From Hyphomicrobiales bacterium (lineage in GTDB: Bacteria; Pseudomonadota; Alphaproteobacteria; Rhizobiales; Rhizobiaceae), in contig UCIA01000019.1 of NCBI GenBank assembly GCA_900472295.1, positions 35,424-99,423 on the forward strand: a DNA stretch of 64,000 nucleotides, given 5' to 3'. The notes below the pieces were generated by a model, which did no database searches, was not told where the DNA came from, and worked only from the letters and a program-made list of their open reading frames with translations. The translations under genes and the position numbers were made by a program. Shown piece by piece: positions 17,777-26,447 of this stretch; position 1 is the stretch's first letter, and every line of letters starts with the position of its first letter.

Positions 17777-18547
17777 TTAGCGGCGCTGGCCCATGAACTG
17801 CAGCAGGAACGTGAAGAGGTTGATGAAGTCGAGATAGAGCCTCAACGCGCCCATGGTGGCCTTGCGGCTGGCGACGTCGGAGTCGTCGCCCTCATAGTAC
17901 ATTTCCTTGATGCTCTGCGTGTCGTAGGCGGTGAGGCCTGCGAAAATCAGCACGCCGATCGCCGATACGGCAAAGGTGAGCGCCGACGACTGCAGGAAGA
18001 TATTGATCACCGAGGCAACGATCACGCCGATCAGGCCCATCATCAGGAACGAGCCGAAGCCGGAAAGATCGCGCTTGGTCGTGTAACCATAGAGCGACAG
18101 GCCGCCGAAGGCCGCAGCCGTGGCGAAGAAGGTCTGCGAGATGCTGGCGGTCGTGTAGACAAGAAAAATGGACGAAAGCGACAGGCCGATCAGGCCGGCG
18201 AAGACCCAGAAGGTCGTTTGCGCGGCTGAAACACTCATCGACTGCAACCGCGCGCTAAGGAAGAACACGACGGCCAGGGGGGCGAAGATCACCACCCATT
18301 TGAGCGGCGATGCAAAGATCGCGTAACCGAAGGACGTCAGCATCTCACCGCTGCGCATAGTGGCGACGGCCGAAGCCGGATCGTTGGTGGTGGCCAGCAT
18401 GATCGTGCCGACCGCGACAAGGCCGGTGATGAGCAGGCCAAGCCCCATAAGGTTGTAGACTTTGATCATGTAGGCGCGAAGGCCCTGATCGATATCGACG
18501 CGCGCGCCGGTGGCGGACGTCTGGTAACTGCGAATGGGCTCAGCCAT
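17777..18547 (-). CDS. Bax inhibitor-1 family membrane protein (YccA/YbhL type)
   Basis: A 256-residue integral membrane protein of the BI-1/TMBIM family. About seven membrane segments follow a polar N-terminus (IRSYQTSATGARVDIDQGLRAYM). Family markers are VYNLMGLGLLITGLVA, the central TFWVFAGLIGLSLSSIFLVYT, and the C-terminal GLTAYDTQSIKEMYYEGDDS with acidic residues thought to form a pH/calcium-sensing site in bacterial homologues. AGAGGA precedes the ATG at 18547. It is a single gene with its own terminator and an unusual leader: a palindrome-containing promoter and a structured stretch that may be the ybhL leader RNA motif known upstream of this family in Alphaproteobacteria. Confidence 0.95.
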   Translation of the reverse strand: MAEPIRSYQTSATGARVDIDQGLRAYMIKVYNLMGLGLLITGLVAVGTIMLATTNDPASAVATMRSGEMLTSFGYAIFASPLKWVVIFAPLAVVFFLSARLQSMSVSAAQTTFWVFAGLIGLSLSSIFLVYTTASISQTFFATAAAFGGLSLYGYTTKRDLSGFGSFLMMGLIGVIVASVINIFLQSSALTFAVSAIGVLIFAGLTAYDTQSIKEMYYEGDDSDVASRKATMGALRLYLDFINLFTFLLQFMGQRR

Positions 18548-18551
18548 TGGA

Positions 18552-18664
18552 ATCCTCTGTTGCTTCTGCCCCGTACGGTGTCAGGTCCATCCGGACCTGG
18601 GCGCCGCTGGCGGGGCTCCAGCATGCCTGTGGCGAAATATGATGGTTCTTGACGTCAAGAACAA
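18552..18664 (-). promoter_or_regulatory. Promoter with palindrome and structured leader of the BI-1 gene
   Basis: Minus-strand promoter: -35 TTGTTC (18664-18659), 17-bp spacer, -10 CATATT (18641-18636). The perfect 18-bp palindrome GTTCTTGACGTCAAGAAC (18645-18662) spans -35 and spacer, a natural repressor site. The roughly 80-nt leader contains CAGGTCCGGATGGACCTG (18582-18599) and GGAGCCCCGCCAGCGGCGCCC-like pairing. The ybhL leader motif of Alphaproteobacteria is a plausible match; I could not align it to a model. Confidence 0.5.
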
Positions 18665-18782
18665 GACCGTAACGGGCCGCAACGCTTCGTGAGTCGCCGA
18701 AGGCCGGTTTTCCGGCCTCTCGCGGTCGCTCCATTACCAAGATTTAATCGAAAGCAGCTGATTCGGCCAGCTTTGCCGCTGC

Positions 18783-21332
18783 TCAGAGGTCGCGCAGCAC
18801 CGGCGCCGCCTTGTGGCCCAGCACCCGCCATGTCCCGGCAAGGCCGATGCCGACGGTAATCACCAGCGCGAACACCAAGGTCGCCACCGCCACCTCCGGC
18901 ATGAAATGCGATGGCAGCGTCATGATGCGCGCGACGATGTACCAGGCCGCAATGCCGCCGGCAGCCAGCGCAAACACCGCGGTGGCGAGCCCGATCAGCA
19001 TGTACTCGAGGGAAAACGCCGTGATCAGAGTGCGCCTCGTTGCGCCCAGCGTCTTCAGCACCACCGCATCGTGGATGCGGGCGCGGTTTCCCGCGGCGAG
19101 CGCACCGGCCAGCACCAGCACCGAGGCGATCAACGCCACGCCGGCGGCCGCCCTTATCGCCGTGCCGAGCTGGCCAACCAGCCGGTTGACGACATCGAGC
19201 GCATCCTTGACCCTGACCGTCGTCACTGCGGGGAAGGCGCGGGTGACGGCATTGAGCAGCCTTGCATCATCCGCCACCGACGCATCCTTTTCGGTCAGCG
19301 TCGCCAGCCAGCCATGCGGAGCGCCGGCAAAGGTGTTGGGCGAGAACACCATGACGAAATTGATGCCCATCGTCTCCCACTGCACCTGGCGGAAATTAGC
19401 GATCCTGGCCGTCACATTGCGACCCAGAACATTGATGGTGACAGTGTCGCCGAGCTTCAGCCCCAGCGCCTTGCCTTCATCGTTGGAGAACGAAACCAGC
19501 GGCTCGCCGGCATAGTTGTCCGGCCACCAGCTGCCTTCGGTCAGCGTCGCATTGGCAGGCTGTTTCGGATCATAGGTCAGGCCGCGATCGCCGCGCAGCA
19601 CCCAGGCGCCTTCCGGCGGCACATTGGCCTTGTCGACATTGACGCCGTTCAGCGCCATCACCCGGCCGCGCAGCATCGGCACCTTGACCAGCGTTCCCCT
19701 GGGCGCTTCTTTGCCGATCAACGTCGAGAAGGCATCGACATCGCTATTCTGGATGTCGACGAAGAAGAAGTTTGGCGCCCGGTCCGGCAGGCTGCCGGAG
19801 ATTTGCTGCCGCAGATTGCCGTCGATCAGCGCCAGCGTCACCAAAAGCGTCAGCCCGAGGCCGAGCGACAACACCACGGACGGCGTCAGCGCACCGGGCC
19901 GGTGGATGTTGCCTATGGCGAGCCGAAGCGCGACGGAGCGCACGCGCGGGCTTTTGCGCGCCGCCCACTGCACCAGCGCGCCGACGAGGCGCAGCACCAG
20001 AAAGGCAAAGATCGTCGCGCCGACGAAGATCGAAGCGATGCGCTGGTCGCCGGAAGACAGGATGGCGAGAGCGGCCAGGGCAAGCGCAATGCCGACCGCC
20101 GCTGTGAGATAGGGCAGGCGCGGAAAGCCGCGGCCCTCAAACCCCATTTCGCGAAACAGCGCCGTGGCCGGCACGTCGCGGGCGCGGCCGAGCGGCAGCA
20201 ACGCGAAAGCCAGCGTCACCAGCAGCCCGAACAGTGCCGCCATGGCGAGCGCGCCCGGATAGAAACCGCCTTCCGCCGGCACCGGAATGACCGACTTCAG
20301 CGCGGCACTAGCCGCAAACGGCATGGCGGCGCCGAGGATGAGACCGAGCACGATGCCAAGACCGGCAATCATCAGGATCTGCACGAGATAGATGGTGAAG
20401 ACGAAACCGCCGGAGGCGCCAAGGCTCTTGAAGGTGGCGATGACGCCGCGCTTGCCGTCGAGATAGGCGCGCACCGCGTTGGCCACGCCGACACCGCCGA
20501 CCACCAGCGCCGTCAGCCCGACCAGCGTCAGGAATTGCGAAAAGCGCTCGATGTTGGCCGACAGCGCCGGTGCTGCGTTGGAGCGCGTGCGGATCGACCA
20601 GCCGGCTTCCGGGAAATCGCGCGCCGCGCGATCCTGGATGGCCTTGAGATCAGCCTCGCTGGCGCCTGCGGGCAGCCGGACCTTGTAGGCGTTTTCGACC
20701 AGGCTGCCCGGCTGGATCAGGCCGGACGCGGCAAGCCCGGCGGTCGAAACCATCAGCCTTGGAGCAAAACCAAAACCGTCCGACACCGCATCAGGCTCGC
20801 TCACCAGCCTGGCGCGCAATTCAAATGTCGCGCTGCCGACCTTCAGCCGGTCGCCGATCTTCACATTCAGTCGGTCGAACAACAGGTCGGGCGCCACAGC
20901 GCCGAAGGCCCCGGATTTCTCGCCGAACAGATCCTGCCTGCCAAGCTGCGGCTCGGTCTCCAGCGCGCCGTAGAGCGGATAGGCGTCGTCGACAGCCTTG
21001 GCCTCGACCAGTGACTGGTCTGAGCCGTCCTCCAGCCGCGCCATCGAACGCATATTGGCGCTGTGCGACACAGCACCCAGGCCATTGAGGAAGGCGCTTT
21101 CGGCCGGCGTGGTATCGCGCTGGTTGAGCTGGAAACGCAGATCGCCGCCAAGCAGCGTCTGGCCCTGGTCGGCGACCCCTGCGGTGATCGCCTGCGCCAC
21201 CGAATTGACGCCGCCGATGGCGGCGACGCCAAGCGCGATGCAGGCCAGGAAGATCATGAAACCCGACAGCCCGCCGCGCATTTCGCGTAGCGAGAAGCGG
21301 AATGCCAGTTTCAGCGTCTGCGACAATGGCAT
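18783..21332 (-). CDS. FtsX-type ABC transporter permease (YbbP-like)
   Basis: An 849-residue permease with the duplicated MacB/FtsX layout: TM1 at about 15-40, a large extracytoplasmic domain, three helices around 270-400, a central helix pair, a second extracytoplasmic domain and three C-terminal helices (about 735-840). It pairs with the ATPase encoded immediately upstream; the ATPase stop and this start share one base (TGATG). With tesA divergent next door, the set matches the conserved ybbA-ybbP-tesA group. Such exporters move lipophilic or envelope-associated substrates; the cargo of YbbAP is not established. The ATG at 21332 gives MPLSQTLKLAFRFSLREMRGG, a normal start for the family. 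Confidence 0.92.
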   Translation of the reverse strand: MPLSQTLKLAFRFSLREMRGGLSGFMIFLACIALGVAAIGGVNSVAQAITAGVADQGQTLLGGDLRFQLNQRDTTPAESAFLNGLGAVSHSANMRSMARLEDGSDQSLVEAKAVDDAYPLYGALETEPQLGRQDLFGEKSGAFGAVAPDLLFDRLNVKIGDRLKVGSATFELRARLVSEPDAVSDGFGFAPRLMVSTAGLAASGLIQPGSLVENAYKVRLPAGASEADLKAIQDRAARDFPEAGWSIRTRSNAAPALSANIERFSQFLTLVGLTALVVGGVGVANAVRAYLDGKRGVIATFKSLGASGGFVFTIYLVQILMIAGLGIVLGLILGAAMPFAASAALKSVIPVPAEGGFYPGALAMAALFGLLVTLAFALLPLGRARDVPATALFREMGFEGRGFPRLPYLTAAVGIALALAALAILSSGDQRIASIFVGATIFAFLVLRLVGALVQWAARKSPRVRSVALRLAIGNIHRPGALTPSVVLSLGLGLTLLVTLALIDGNLRQQISGSLPDRAPNFFFVDIQNSDVDAFSTLIGKEAPRGTLVKVPMLRGRVMALNGVNVDKANVPPEGAWVLRGDRGLTYDPKQPANATLTEGSWWPDNYAGEPLVSFSNDEGKALGLKLGDTVTINVLGRNVTARIANFRQVQWETMGINFVMVFSPNTFAGAPHGWLATLTEKDASVADDARLLNAVTRAFPAVTTVRVKDALDVVNRLVGQLGTAIRAAAGVALIASVLVLAGALAAGNRARIHDAVVLKTLGATRRTLITAFSLEYMLIGLATAVFALAAGGIAAWYIVARIMTLPSHFMPEVAVATLVFALVITVGIGLAGTWRVLGHKAAPVLRDL

Positions 21333-22030
21333 CAGGCCGGCACCTTGACCTGCAGCGGCGCATCCTCGATGCGGCCCGAGCGCATCGACACCTGGCGCGA
21401 GCAACGCGCCGCCAGCGCCGGATCATGCGTGACCAGCACCAGCGTCATGCCGCGCTCGGCCGCCTTGGCGAACAGCAGATCGGCGACCTGCCGCCCGGTC
21501 GCCTGGTCGAGATTGCCGGTCGGCTCGTCGGCGATGAGAATGCGCGGCGCCGGTGCCAGCGCGCGAGCGATCGCCACGCGCTGCTGTTCGCCGCCGGAGA
21601 GTTCGCCGGGATAATGGGTCACGCGGTCGCTCAGGCCGACGGCTGCCAGCTCCCGCGCCGCGACGCCGAACGGATCGGCATGGCCGGCCAGTTCCAGTGG
21701 CACCGCGACGTTTTCGAGCGCCGTCATGTTGGGAATGAGATGGAAGGACTGGAAGACGATACCGATGTTTCGACCCCGAAACGATGCGATCTGATCCTCG
21801 CTTTTGCCGTTCAGTGATTCGCCGGCGATGCGCACCGTGCCCGAATCGACCCGCTCCAGCCCGGCGAGCACCATCAGCAAGGTCGACTTGCCGGAACCCG
21901 AAGGGCCGACGATGCCTGTCGCCTCGCCACGCACCACATCGAGGCTGACGCCTTTCAGCACATGCACCGACGACGCCCCTTGGCCAAGGGTCAGGGATAT
22001 GTCTTTCAGCTCGATGACGGCTTCTGTCAC
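21332..22030 (-). CDS. ABC transporter ATP-binding protein (YbbA/LolD-like)
   Basis: A 232-residue ATPase of the LolD/MacB/YbbA branch. Walker A is GPSGSGKST, the Q-loop VFQSFHLIPNMTALENV is typical of this branch, the signature is LSGGEQQRVAIARAL, Walker B is ILIADEPTGNLD and the switch histidine is in VLVTHDPALA. It should energise the FtsX-type permease translated from the same mRNA. The ATG at 22030 follows a plausible ribosome-binding region. Divergent from tesA, 86 bp apart; the shared gap probably holds both promoters. Confidence 0.95.
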   Translation of the reverse strand: MTEAVIELKDISLTLGQGASSVHVLKGVSLDVVRGEATGIVGPSGSGKSTLLMVLAGLERVDSGTVRIAGESLNGKSEDQIASFRGRNIGIVFQSFHLIPNMTALENVAVPLELAGHADPFGVAARELAAVGLSDRVTHYPGELSGGEQQRVAIARALAPAPRILIADEPTGNLDQATGRQVADLLFAKAAERGMTLVLVTHDPALAARCSRQVSMRSGRIEDAPLQVKVPA

Positions 22031-22116
22031 AATTAAAGCGTCCTATATGGGGATGAAGGCTCTGCTTGCCGGAAGCCGTCGCCGGAAGAATTCCTTGATC
22101 ATATGGGGCCTGCCGC

Positions 22117-22761
22117 ATGTCTTTCAAACGCCAGATAGCCGCAGGCTTGATCCTTTTTCTCACCCTTTGCGGCGCCATGTCGTCGGCACGCGCCGAGACC
22201 TTTACAATCGTCGGCTTCGGCGACAGCCTGATGGCGGGTTTCAGCCTCGGGCCCGGCGAAGGCTTTACCGACAGGCTGCAGGCGGCGCTACGCGCCAAGG
22301 GCCATGATGTGACCGTCGCCAACGCCGGCGTTTCCGGCGATACGTCGAGCGGCGGGCTGGCGCGGCTCGACTGGTCGGTGCCGGATGGCACCAAGCTGGT
22401 CATCCTTGAACTCGGCGCCAACGACATGCTGCGCGGCGTCTCGCCAGACATCACCGAGAAGAACCTGGACGAGATGCTGGCGAAGCTGAAAGCCCGCAAG
22501 ATCGCCGTGCTTTTGGCCGGCATGCGCGCGGCCCCCAATCTCGGTGCCGATTACCAGACCGCTTTCGATGCGATCTATCCGAAGCTGGCCGCGAAATACG
22601 ATGTGCCGCTCTACCCGTTCTTTCTCGACGGCGTTGCCGGACAGTCGGGCTTGCGGCTGGAGGACGGCATGCACCCCAATCCTAGAGGTGTCGATGTGAT
22701 GGTCGAGCACATCCTGCCATTTGTCGAGAAAGCGATTGCGGCGGTCGAGGGCGGCGCCTGA
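22117..22761 (+). CDS. tesA: Periplasmic arylesterase / acyl-CoA thioesterase I (TesA)
   Basis: A 214-residue SGNH hydrolase with a signal peptide cleaved after about residue 26 (MSSARA). It hydrolyses acyl esters and thioesters in the periplasm; TesA proteins act as thioesterase I, protease I and lysophospholipase L1. Catalytic blocks are visible: block I GFGDSLMAGF with Ser37, block II glycine in VSGDTSSGG, block III GANDMLRG, and block V with D183 and H186 in EDGMHPN. The divergent YbbA/YbbP-type exporter is a conserved neighbour. The start is ATG 22117. Confidence 0.95.
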   Translation: MSFKRQIAAGLILFLTLCGAMSSARAETFTIVGFGDSLMAGFSLGPGEGFTDRLQAALRAKGHDVTVANAGVSGDTSSGGLARLDWSVPDGTKLVILELGANDMLRGVSPDITEKNLDEMLAKLKARKIAVLLAGMRAAPNLGADYQTAFDAIYPKLAAKYDVPLYPFFLDGVAGQSGLRLEDGMHPNPRGVDVMVEHILPFVEKAIAAVEGGA

Positions 22762-22898
22762 GCGGGGCGTTTCAGTCACAATGCTGCCTTCCCTTGCGGA
22801 AACATTGGCAAATGCCTGCGACCAACAAACCACTTGCCCCGTTTGAATATCGATGATTCGCTAGGGGCACAGTTCGATTCGAGGAAGGGAGGCTCACC

Positions 22899-23495
22899 AT
22901 GCCGCGTCTTTTCACCGCCCTCGAAATACCGCGTGACGCCGCTCTTTCGCTGTCCCTGCTGAGGGGCGGCCTCCCCGGAGCGCGCTGGATCGATGTCGAA
23001 AACTACCATCTGACGCTGCGCTTCATCGGCGATGTCGAGGGCCATCTCGCCGACGAAATTGCCAACGCGCTCGACCGCGTGCATCGCCCCTCCTTCGCCA
23101 TGGCACTCACCGGTGTCGGCGCCTTCGGCCAGAAAAAGCCGCATGCCGTCTGGGCCGGTGTTTCAGCTTCGCCCGACCTCTATGCCCTGCAAGGGGAAAT
23201 CGACCGCATCTGCCAGCGGCTCGGCCTGCCGGCTGATCCGCGCAAGTTCACGCCACATGTGACGCTGGCGCGCCTGCGCAATTCAAGCCCGCTCGACGTC
23301 GCTCAATATCTCTCGGCGCGCGGCAATTTCTCGACGCTGCCGTTCCGCGTCGGTCGTTTCGTCTTGATGTCGTCGCGCGATTCGGTCGGCGGCGGCCCCT
23401 ACATTGTCGAGGAGGCCTGGCCGCTATCCGGCAACGACGCCCGCGCCGCCAGCCTCGTCGCCAGCGCCTCCGACGCTTCGCGGATCATGCGGTAG
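22899..23495 (+). CDS. thpR: RNA 2',3'-cyclic phosphodiesterase (2H family)
   Basis: A 198-residue enzyme of the 2H phosphoesterase family (formerly 2'-5' RNA ligase). Both catalytic motifs are present: HLTLRF at 37-42 and HVTLARL at about 122. It opens 2',3'-cyclic phosphates on RNA ends and can ligate tRNA halves in reverse in vitro. GGGAGG lies just before the ATG at 22899. The 3' end overlaps the convergent phosphatase gene by 97 bp; the last third of the tail ([22 protein letters not shown]) lies in that overlap and looks less conserved. Confidence 0.93.
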   Translation: MPRLFTALEIPRDAALSLSLLRGGLPGARWIDVENYHLTLRFIGDVEGHLADEIANALDRVHRPSFAMALTGVGAFGQKKPHAVWAGVSASPDLYALQGEIDRICQRLGLPADPRKFTPHVTLARLRNSSPLDVAQYLSARGNFSTLPFRVGRFVLMSSRDSVGGGPYIVEEAWPLSGNDARAASLVASASDASRIMR

Positions 23496-23911
23496 ACCGA
23501 AGCGAAGGCTTCCTGTCCGTCATAATAGGGATCCGGCACATCGCGGGCCTGTCCCTGCGCGAACTCCGCCAGCAGATGGATGCGTTCGCCGGCATCGGCC
23601 GGCGCCAGCGCCCTGAGGTCGCGGACGTTCTGCCGGTCCATGCCGAGGATCAGGTCGAAGCGGGCAAAATCCTCCGGCCTGACCTTGCGCGCCCGTTGTC
23701 CCGATATGTCGATGCCGTGGCGGGCGGCGACCGCGATCGAGCGTGGGTCGGGCGCTTGGCCGAGGTTCCAGCCGCCGGTCGCCGCTGAGTCCAGCACCAT
23801 ATCGCGGCCGTGCTCGGTGAGCACGGCGCGAAACACACCTTCGGCCAGCGGCGAACGGCAGATGTTGCCGAGGCAGACGAACAGAATGGAATTTATTGGC
23901 TTTTCGCTCAT
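23399..23911 (-). CDS. Low-molecular-weight protein-tyrosine phosphatase
   Basis: A 170-residue cytoplasmic phosphatase. The P-loop C13-LGNIC-R19-S near the N-terminus ([19 protein letters not shown]) and the general-acid aspartate in [12 protein letters not shown] are both present, so it should be active on phosphotyrosine or phosphoarginine-like substrates. The ATG at 23911 places the P-loop at the usual distance from the start; a longer frame would add an unrelated extension. The 3' end overlaps thpR on the other strand by 97 bp. No tyrosine kinase or exopolysaccharide genes are adjacent. Confidence 0.93.
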   Translation of the reverse strand: MSEKPINSILFVCLGNICRSPLAEGVFRAVLTEHGRDMVLDSAATGGWNLGQAPDPRSIAVAARHGIDISGQRARKVRPEDFARFDLILGMDRQNVRDLRALAPADAGERIHLLAEFAQGQARDVPDPYYDGQEAFASVYRMIREASEALATRLAARASLPDSGQASSTM

Positions 23912-24015
23912 TCGATATGCGCCGTTTGTGCATTTGGACTTCCAAAACGCAAGGCACTTCCGAGCGACTTGCGTTATGGTGGGGGTCAAAATCCGGGATA
24001 GCACGGGAAATCATC

Positions 24016-24312
24016 ATGACGAGAGAAAAACTGGGCAAGGACGCCATCGCCGCCGCGCTCACCGAACTGGGCGGCTGGTCGCCGGCTGCGGACGGCGCTT
24101 CGATCAAGCGCAGCTTCGTCTTCAAGAATTTCTCCGAAGCCTTCGCCTTCATGACACGCGTCGCGCTGGCGGCGGAAAAGATGGACCATCACCCCGACTG
24201 GTCGAACGTCTACAAGACGGTGGATGTGACGCTGAACACCCATGATGCCGGTGGCGTCACCGCGCTCGACATAGCGCTGGCCAAGAAGATGAACGGCTAT
24301 TTCGGCGGCTGA
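24016..24312 (+). CDS. phhB: Pterin-4a-carbinolamine dehydratase
   Basis: A 98-residue enzyme that dehydrates 4a-hydroxytetrahydrobiopterin, recycling the cofactor of aromatic amino acid hydroxylases; some homologues also act as transcriptional coactivators. The signature is clear: [20 protein letters not shown], then [18 protein letters not shown] with the catalytic histidines, then [15 protein letters not shown]. No phenylalanine hydroxylase gene is nearby, so it may serve another pterin or molybdopterin role. The ATG at 24016 gives [11 protein letters not shown]; the ribosome-binding site is weak. Confidence 0.94.
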   Translation: MTREKLGKDAIAAALTELGGWSPAADGASIKRSFVFKNFSEAFAFMTRVALAAEKMDHHPDWSNVYKTVDVTLNTHDAGGVTALDIALAKKMNGYFGG

Positions 24313-24441
24313 CCGCCCGACGCTGCGACCCCGCAACGCCAAATCGGCGCCATCCTCTTGTAGCAGCCCGCCACTTTCACCACATTTTCTCATAGCCGCC
24401 GCGCGCAATACGCTGCGCGACGGCCTGCGAAGGAGATATTG

Positions 24442-24804
24442 ATGGCGCAACAACCCGGTTTTGATTTCTTCGGCTTCGGCAACAAGCTGGGCGATGAAAG
24501 CGAAGTGCGGGCCAAATTCTGGCGTACGGCCAAGAAGGCCGCGCGGCAGATTCCGTTCATGGAAGAGGTTGTCGCCGCCTATTACTGCGCGCTCGACAAG
24601 AAGACGCCTTTGCGCACCAAGGGCGTATTGCTGGCCGCGCTCGGCTATTTCGTGCTGCCGGTCGACGTCATCCCCGATTTCGTCTTCGGCCTCGGCTTCA
24701 CCGACGACATCGCCGTGCTGACCGCCGCGATCACTGCCGTCAGGGCTCACATCACGCCTGCGCACCGCAAGGCCGCCAAGGAGGCGATCGCCGACAAGAG
24801 CTGA
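24442..24804 (+). CDS. YkvA-type DUF1232 membrane protein
   Basis: A 120-residue protein with the DUF1232 block ALDKKTPLRTKGVLLAALGYFVLPVDVIPDFVFG followed by GFTDDIAVLTAAITAV: one amphipathic or membrane segment and the conserved Y-x-x-x-P-x-D-x-I-P-D-F pattern. The function is unknown; YkvA proteins are small and often stress-linked. AAGGAGATA lies directly before the ATG at 24442, an ideal ribosome-binding site. It stands alone, 129 bp after phhB. Confidence 0.88.
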   Translation: MAQQPGFDFFGFGNKLGDESEVRAKFWRTAKKAARQIPFMEEVVAAYYCALDKKTPLRTKGVLLAALGYFVLPVDVIPDFVFGLGFTDDIAVLTAAITAVRAHITPAHRKAAKEAIADKS

Positions 24805-25121
24805 ACCGGCGGCCGTCTCATCAGGGAACCTGTTTCAAGAAATCCGGTGCTCGAACAGGGCTATAGCAGCTTGAGCCAGGGTTCCGCTGCGACCGCTGAA
24901 AAAGTCAAACTCTTGCCGCTTTCGTGGCCTCCAAGTCGCCGAAGGGACATTGCGACAGCTGCTTTTCACGAGGCGGCGCGGAAATGGCGGTGGTTTCCAT
25001 GGGTAAATGTCCTTTTCCAAGGGAAATTCACCGTTTGGTAACCCAGATTAAATCAAAATGAAGCGACGGGCAGGACGCCAAGCCGGCCTGCCGCCGCACC
25101 ATTTGGAATACGGGAAAAACG
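24805..25121. other. Gap between the DUF1232 and ialB-like genes
   Basis: 317 bp. Short frames on both strands have no ribosome-binding site or family resemblance. The last 80 bp are AT-richer (CCGTTTGGTAACCCAGATTA and following) and probably hold the promoter of the ialB-like gene. I see no repeat or hairpin of note. Confidence 0.4.
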
Positions 25122-25625
25122 ATGCGCGGATTGATTGCACTAGTCTCGAGCCTGGTCGTGGTGGCCTTTGCAGCGCCGGCGCTGGCGCAGCAGGCGACCA
25201 AGATCGGCCAGCATAATGCCTGGGGCACCTACAGCTACCAGGCGCAGGGCGGCAAGGTCTGCTATGTGCTCACCGTGCCGACCGACAAGCAGCCGCCGAC
25301 GCTCGACCATGGCGACATGTTCTTCTTCGTCAGCCAGCGGCCGGGCCAGCAAGTGTCCTACGAGCCGCAATTCATCGCCGGCTACACTTTCCAGGAAGGG
25401 TCCAAGGCCACCGTCACCATCGACAAGAAGTCGTTCTCGATGTTCACCCGCGGCAAGTCGGCCTGGGTGGAGAACGCCGCCGAAGAGCCGGTGCTGATCG
25501 CCGCCATGAAGACCGGCACCGACATGAAGGTGTCGGCCAAGTCCGGCCGCGGTAACACGACGACCTACGTGTTTTCGCTGAAAGGCATTTCGGCCGCGCT
25601 GACCTCGATCGCCAAGTGCAAATAG
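25122..25625 (+). CDS. Invasion-associated locus B (IalB) family protein
   Basis: A 167-residue secreted protein: a signal peptide (MRGLIALVSSLVVVAFAAPALAQ) followed by the IalB domain, with KIGQHNAWGTYSYQAQGGKVCYVLTVPTDKQPP, FFFVSQRPGQ and KSGRGNTTTYVFSLKGISAAL. Two cysteines remain after cleavage (KVCYV and the C-terminal AKCK) and could form a disulfide. IalB is tied to erythrocyte invasion in Bartonella, but the family is widespread in free-living Rhizobiales, where its envelope role is unclear. The start is ATG 25122. A terminator follows. Confidence 0.9.
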   Translation: MRGLIALVSSLVVVAFAAPALAQQATKIGQHNAWGTYSYQAQGGKVCYVLTVPTDKQPPTLDHGDMFFFVSQRPGQQVSYEPQFIAGYTFQEGSKATVTIDKKSFSMFTRGKSAWVENAAEEPVLIAAMKTGTDMKVSAKSGRGNTTTYVFSLKGISAALTSIAKCK

Positions 25626-25655
25626 CCAATCGGGCCTGACAATACTTCTGAATAG

Positions 25656-25686
25656 AAGGCCGGGCCGCAAGTCCGGCCTTTGCCTT
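25656..25686 (+). terminator. Terminator of the ialB-like gene
   Basis: AAGGCCGG and CCGGCCTT form a perfect 8-bp stem around GCCGCAAGT, followed by TGCCTT. It lies 31 bp after the stop. Confidence 0.7.
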
Positions 25687-25736
25687 CCAGCTCCTGATTT
25701 GATGCAGGCGCGGTTCCGCCGATGCGACTTGAATCG

Positions 25737-26447
25737 CTATCTGGGCACCTTCCCAAACCCCTTGACCAGGATAGGTCCCGTTGGGCGGCCGGTCGGCGAT
25801 CCGCCCGGCTGTTCGAGCGTGATCTCGTAAAGCTGCTCCTCATGAGGCGTCGGCAAGGAGCGGCTATCGAGAGTGACGGTTCGCCAGCCGTCCAAAAGGC
25901 CAAGCGAAGTCGGCCCGATGTCTTTGTTTGGCAAGGTCCAGACCTGCATGGACCGGTCGGCGGGCGCCGAAAAATCAGCAAGCGGCGTGATGCGGGCCGA
26001 TGTATTTCCGAAGTCTTCCACCAGAACTAGCGGCACACCTTTTTCGTCCATCAGGATCGCGATGACCTGGGGCCGGGAGGTGCCTACCAGCGTGTATGTC
26101 AGCGCTGTCGCAAAAACCAGCGACGCCGCGATGGCGGCATAGGCGGTCTTTTGCCAGCGTCCCAGCCGGTTGTCGTTGCCCGGCTCTAGGCGTGGCTGAT
26201 CTCCGGAACTGGCGACATCCGCCTTGCCGAGTGACGTATCGATGCGTGACCACAGCCCGGGTGAAACAGGCTGTTCCGAGCCGATCAGGTCGAGCTCCAG
26301 AAAACGGTCGCGGCTCTTCGCCACCGCCGCGCGCAAGGCGCTGTTGGTTTCCATTTCGGCTTCAAGCTTGGCGCTGTCGGACGCATCGAGCAGTCCCAGC
26401 ACATAGCTGTCGGCGCGTTCGCTGGCGGCCTCTTCATCGCTGCTCAT
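25737..26447 (-). CDS. Anti-sigma factor (RskA/ChrR-like membrane type)
   Basis: A 236-residue single-span membrane protein. An N-terminal cytoplasmic helical domain (SDEEAASERADSYVLGLLDASDSAKLEAEME) should bind the sigma factor, a helix follows at about 100-125 (AAIAASLVFATALTYTLVG), and the C-terminal part looks like the RskA extracytoplasmic domain (MDEKGVPLVLVEDFGN, QVWTLPNKD, EITLEQPGGSPTGRPTGPIL). No HxxxCxxC zinc motif is visible, so this is not the zinc-binding type. The ATG at 26447 overlaps the sigma-factor stop by four bases (ATGA). It should hold the sigma factor inactive until an envelope signal triggers release. Confidence 0.9.
   Translation of the reverse strand: MSSDEEAASERADSYVLGLLDASDSAKLEAEMETNSALRAAVAKSRDRFLELDLIGSEQPVSPGLWSRIDTSLGKADVASSGDQPRLEPGNDNRLGRWQKTAYAAIAASLVFATALTYTLVGTSRPQVIAILMDEKGVPLVLVEDFGNTSARITPLADFSAPADRSMQVWTLPNKDIGPTSLGLLDGWRTVTLDSRSLPTPHEEQLYEITLEQPGGSPTGRPTGPILVKGFGKVPR

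Noticed and set aside
18813..21014. Open frame of 733 codons on the plus strand
   Set aside because: It is antisense to the FtsX-type permease, rich in Arg, Gln and His, and lacks any membrane or domain signal.
24847..25041. 64-codon plus-strand frame upstream of the ialB-like gene
   Set aside because: No ribosome-binding site, no signal or membrane segment, and no recognisable content.
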